Below, piece after piece: positions 61,238 through 64,000 of a DNA stretch of 64,000 bases; the stretch's first letter is position 1, and each line of letters begins with the position of its first letter. The DNA lies in assembly GCA_016708125.1 (NCBI GenBank), contig JADJGF010000001.1, positions 1,634,001 through 1,698,000 on the forward strand, read 5' to 3'. The stretch is from Ignavibacteriota bacterium (lineage in GTDB: Bacteria; Bacteroidota; Ignavibacteria; Ignavibacteriales; Melioribacteraceae). Both the position numbers and the translations under genes were made by a program. A model generated the notes under the pieces. It was not told the DNA's origin. It saw nothing but the letters and a program-made list of their open reading frames with translations, and did not search any database.

Positions 61238-62521
61238 ATGAAAACAATAATATTTAATAAACTAACTCAAAATCAAAAAACAAAACTTTTGCAACGTCCA
61301 TCAATTGATATGTCAAAAACGTATCAAATTGTTCAGCCAATTTTGGATGATATAAAAAAGAACGGAGTTAAAAGTGTTTTAAGTTATGCAAAAAAGTTTG
61401 ATGGGTTTTCCGGAAAAAATATAAAAGTTACCGAAAGTGAATTTATCCAAAATGAAAAGTTAGTTTCAAATGAATTTAAAAAAGCAGTAAAAATTGCGGT
61501 AAAAAATATTACTAAATTTCACAAATTTCAATTTCCTAAAAAATATTCTATCGAAACTATGAAAGGAATAAATTGCTCACGAGAATTTAGAGCGATTGAA
61601 AATGTTGGACTATACATTCCCGGCGGAACCGCAATACTTCCATCAACATTGATGATGCTGGCAATTCCAGCAAAAATTGCCGGATGTAAAAGAATAGTAG
61701 TTTGTTCTCCGACAAATAAAAATATTACCGCTGAAGTTTTGTATGTTGCAAAATTTTTAGGAATAAATGAATTCTACAAAGTTGGCGGAGCTCAATCAAT
61801 TGGATTAATGGCTTATGGTACAAATCAAATTAAGAAAGTTGATAAAATATTTGGTCCCGGAAATCAGTTTGTTGCAGCGGCTAAAGCGCTTGTCAGTATT
61901 GATCCAAACGGATGTGCAATTGATATGATTGCTGGTCCAAGTGAAGTTTTAGTTATTGCTGATGAATCTGCAAATCCCAAATTTATCGCATCGGATTTAC
62001 TTTCCCAAGCAGAGCATGGAAATGATTCTCAAGTAATTCTTTGCACAACAAGTAAAAATTTTGGCAAAAAAGTTATTGATGAAATAAATATTCAAACTGA
62101 AAAACTTGAGCGAAAAGAATTTGTAAAAAAATCATTAGAAAATTCATTTGTAATTATTTTTGAAAATTTAAGCGAAGCAATTGAATTTAGTAATTTATAT
62201 GCACCGGAACATCTAATTCTAAATTTTAAAAATGCAAAAACAAAATTATCAAAAATTAAAAACGCTGGTTCTGTATTTGTCGGACAGTATTCACCGGAAA
62301 GTGTTGGAGATTATGCATCCGGAACAAATCATTCACTTCCAACATATGGATATGCAAAATCAATTGGCGGAGTTTCTGTTGAACAATTTATGAAGGGAAT
62401 TACATTTCAAGAATTGAGCAAAGACGGATTAAAAAATATTTCACAAACAGTAATTGAATTAGCTAATGCAGAAAAATTGCAAGCTCACGCAAATGCAGTA
62501 AAAATAAGGCTGGAACAATGA
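61238..62521 (+). CDS. hisD: Histidinol dehydrogenase
   Basis: A 427-residue enzyme that oxidises histidinol to histidine in two steps with NAD. Visible hallmarks are VGLYIPGGTAILPSTLMMLAIPAKIAGC, YKVGGAQSIGLMAYGT, IFGPGNQFVAAAKALV, MIAGPSEVLVIADE, and the metal-binding LLSQAEHGNDSQVILC, followed by YAPEHLIL and GDYASGTNHSLPTYGYAKS. The full length of the family is present. It overlaps hisC by four bases (ATGA), so the genes are translationally coupled. Weak ribosome site. Confidence 0.96.
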   Translation: MKTIIFNKLTQNQKTKLLQRPSIDMSKTYQIVQPILDDIKKNGVKSVLSYAKKFDGFSGKNIKVTESEFIQNEKLVSNEFKKAVKIAVKNITKFHKFQFPKKYSIETMKGINCSREFRAIENVGLYIPGGTAILPSTLMMLAIPAKIAGCKRIVVCSPTNKNITAEVLYVAKFLGINEFYKVGGAQSIGLMAYGTNQIKKVDKIFGPGNQFVAAAKALVSIDPNGCAIDMIAGPSEVLVIADESANPKFIASDLLSQAEHGNDSQVILCTTSKNFGKKVIDEINIQTEKLERKEFVKKSLENSFVIIFENLSEAIEFSNLYAPEHLILNFKNAKTKLSKIKNAGSVFVGQYSPESVGDYASGTNHSLPTYGYAKSIGGVSVEQFMKGITFQELSKDGLKNISQTVIELANAEKLQAHANAVKIRLEQ

Positions 62522-63564
62522 TTGAAAAATTGGTAAGAAAAAATATTTTAAATTTAAAACCATATACTTCTGCGAGAGATTCTTTTCAAGAAGGAATTTT
62601 ACTTGATGCAAATGAAAACAGTTTAGGAAGTGTAATTGAAGATGAACACAATTTGCAATTGAATAGATATCCCGATCCGGCACAAAATAAATTACGGGAA
62701 AAACTTTCTAAATATCTAAATGTTTCTGCAAAGAATTTATTTTTCGGCGTTGGCTCTGATGAAATAATAGATTTGCTAATAAGAATATTTTGCAAACCGA
62801 AAAAGGATTCGGTTTTAATTCCGGAGCCGACTTACGGAATGTACAAAGTTGCATGTGATGTTAATGATGTTGAAACTATTTCAATTCCTCTTGATAAAAA
62901 ATTTCAAGTTGAAGTAAAAACAACTTTAGGTGCCATTCAAAAAAATACAAAAATAATTTTTCTATGTTCACCAAATAATCCAACTGCAAATTTACTTTCA
63001 AAAAATAATGTTTTAGAAATTGTAAATAAATTTAATGGAATTGTTGTAATTGATGAAGCCTACATTGACTTTAATGAAAATCAATCATTCATAGACGAGT
63101 TTAAAAAAAATAAAAATTTAGTAATTATAAGAACATTTTCAAAAGCATGGGGTTTGGCTGGAATACGTTGTGGATATTCAGTTGCTGATGAATTTATTAC
63201 AAACTTATTATTTAAAATTAAAGCGCCATATAATCTGAATAAATTAACCGCAAATGCAATTTTGGATGCTTTATCAAACGTAAAACAGAAAAACTATTTT
63301 GTAAAAAAGTTAAATTCAGAAAAAGAAAAATTAGTTATTGAATTAAAGAAAATTAAACAAGTTCAAAAAGTTTATCCAAGTGATGCAAATTTTATATTAT
63401 TCAAAATTAAAAACGCAACTGATGTTTATAATAAATTAGCTGCTAAAGGTGTGATAATTAGAAACAGAAGCAATCAATTTAACTTAGAAAATTGTTTGCG
63501 TATTTCAATTGGTACGCCAAAAGAAAACAAAATATTTTTAGCAAAACTAAAAGAAATATTATGA
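62518..63564 (+). CDS. hisC: Histidinol-phosphate aminotransferase
   Basis: A 348-residue class I/II aminotransferase. HisC signatures are LDANENSLGS, LNRYPDPAQNKLREKLSKYL, FGVGSDEIIDLLIRIF, IPEPTYGMYKVACDVNDV, CSPNNPTANLLS, VIDEAYIDF, and the PLP lysine in IIRTFSKAWGLAGIRCGY. It converts imidazole-acetol phosphate to histidinol phosphate with glutamate as donor. It overlaps hisD at the front and hisB at the back by four bases each, a compact operon. Confidence 0.95.
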   Translation: MIEKLVRKNILNLKPYTSARDSFQEGILLDANENSLGSVIEDEHNLQLNRYPDPAQNKLREKLSKYLNVSAKNLFFGVGSDEIIDLLIRIFCKPKKDSVLIPEPTYGMYKVACDVNDVETISIPLDKKFQVEVKTTLGAIQKNTKIIFLCSPNNPTANLLSKNNVLEIVNKFNGIVVIDEAYIDFNENQSFIDEFKKNKNLVIIRTFSKAWGLAGIRCGYSVADEFITNLLFKIKAPYNLNKLTANAILDALSNVKQKNYFVKKLNSEKEKLVIELKKIKQVQKVYPSDANFILFKIKNATDVYNKLAAKGVIIRNRSNQFNLENCLRISIGTPKENKIFLAKLKEIL

Positions 63565-64000
63565 GAAAGAAAATTATAATTCAACGAAAGGCAGAAGCAA
63601 TTCGTGAAACAAAAGAAACAAAAATAAATATCTCTGTAAATATTGATGGAACCGGTGAATCAAAGATCAATACCGGAATTGGATTCTTTGATCACATGCT
63701 TGAACAAATTGCAAAGCATGGAAATATTGATTTGGATATTCATGTCGATGGAGATTTACATGTTGATGAACACCACACAGTTGAAGATGTTGGAATTACT
63801 TTAGGTGAAGTTTTACTAAAAGCACTTAGAGATAAAAAAGGAATTCAACGTTATGGGTATTATGTGCCGATGGATGAATCAATTGCACTTTGTGTAATAG
63901 ATTTGGGAGGACGTTTTTATCTAAAATTTAAAGCAAACTTCGAAAGAGAATTAGTTGGAGAGTTTCCTACAGAATTAGTTGAAGAATTTTTTAGAGGTTT
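63561..64000 (+). CDS. hisB: Imidazoleglycerol-phosphate dehydratase, cut by window end
   Basis: The frame starts with ATG at 63561, overlapping the hisC stop, and runs past the right edge (146 codons visible). The family motifs are intact: TGIGFFDHMLEQIAKHG, then DEHHTVEDVGITLG (metal-binding His), and a later PMDESIALCVIDLGGR. It dehydrates imidazole glycerol phosphate to imidazole-acetol phosphate. The start (MRKKIIIQRKAEAIRETKET) shows no HisB-N phosphatase domain, so it is the monofunctional dehydratase. Confidence 0.95.
   Translation, partial: MRKKIIIQRKAEAIRETKETKINISVNIDGTGESKINTGIGFFDHMLEQIAKHGNIDLDIHVDGDLHVDEHHTVEDVGITLGEVLLKALRDKKGIQRYGYYVPMDESIALCVIDLGGRFYLKFKANFERELVGEFPTELVEEFFRG

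Overview
The window is about 70% A+T and reads as chromosomal DNA of a member of the Ignavibacteria (Bacteroidetes/Chlorobi side). The strongest hints are a type IX secretion C-terminal domain with the YQNYPNPFNP motif, giant periplasmic-propeller histidine kinases, a PafA-type alkaline phosphatase, a TonB-dependent receptor with a carboxypeptidase-regulatory-like N-domain, and lipoproteins with short lipoboxes. This placement is inference from gene content; no rRNA is present and I recognised no tRNA.

Layout. 1-11300 (almost all minus strand) is a dense run of small soluble proteins: Ada alkylation repair, a PEP mutase/isocitrate lyase homologue, MATE exporter, DinB, two DUF1801 proteins, a YdeI-CDGSH protein, VOC proteins, three START/AHSA1 proteins, a dihydrofolate-reductase-like protein and a tiny HTH protein, facing a divergent GlxA-type AraC regulator (11424-12386). 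12500-16600 is a defence island: a RelE/ParE-type toxin-antitoxin pair, an hsdS gene broken by an out-of-frame internal deletion, and a type I-like methylase with an N-terminal nuclease-like domain but no HsdR in the window. 16800-28650 holds an OmpA-like envelope protein, an AraC/GyrI regulator, a family B DNA polymerase, proline catabolism PruA, an S37 peptidase, PafA and a cupin-DUF2007 protein. 28700-44330 is a signalling block: three giant propeller kinases, a set of small secreted proteins, a stand-alone receiver and a receiver-SpoIIE phosphatase whose phospho-acceptor Asp is Glu. 44370-59990 carries a TonB receptor with a lipoprotein partner, Pgi, cysE-cysK, a T9SS-exported esterase, a thioredoxin-reductase-like flavoprotein, an orphan ParA, UvrB and other single genes. 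60090-64000 is the start of the histidine operon hisGDCB, cut by the window edge.

The most interesting non-coding finds are two apparent leader-peptide regulators. Upstream of hisG lies a 22-codon ORF with four consecutive His codons, followed by a strong intrinsic terminator and a possible antiterminator segment: a classical attenuator. Upstream of cysE lies a consensus TTGACA-17-TATAAT promoter directly in front of a 26-codon GTG ORF ending Cys-Ile-Cys-stop, a candidate cysteine-sensing leader. A family of small palindromic elements with GTCATT...AATGAC ends is scattered through the window, and one copy sits in frame inside the T9SS sorting domain of the esterase at 53037-54320. Other small dispersed hairpins and AAGATTAAGAAT-type repeats occupy the gene ends.

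Many start sites were re-chosen from Shine-Dalgarno positions (AGGAG-like, 5-9 bases upstream), several of them TTG or GTG. No CRISPR array, integrase, transposase or phage gene was seen.
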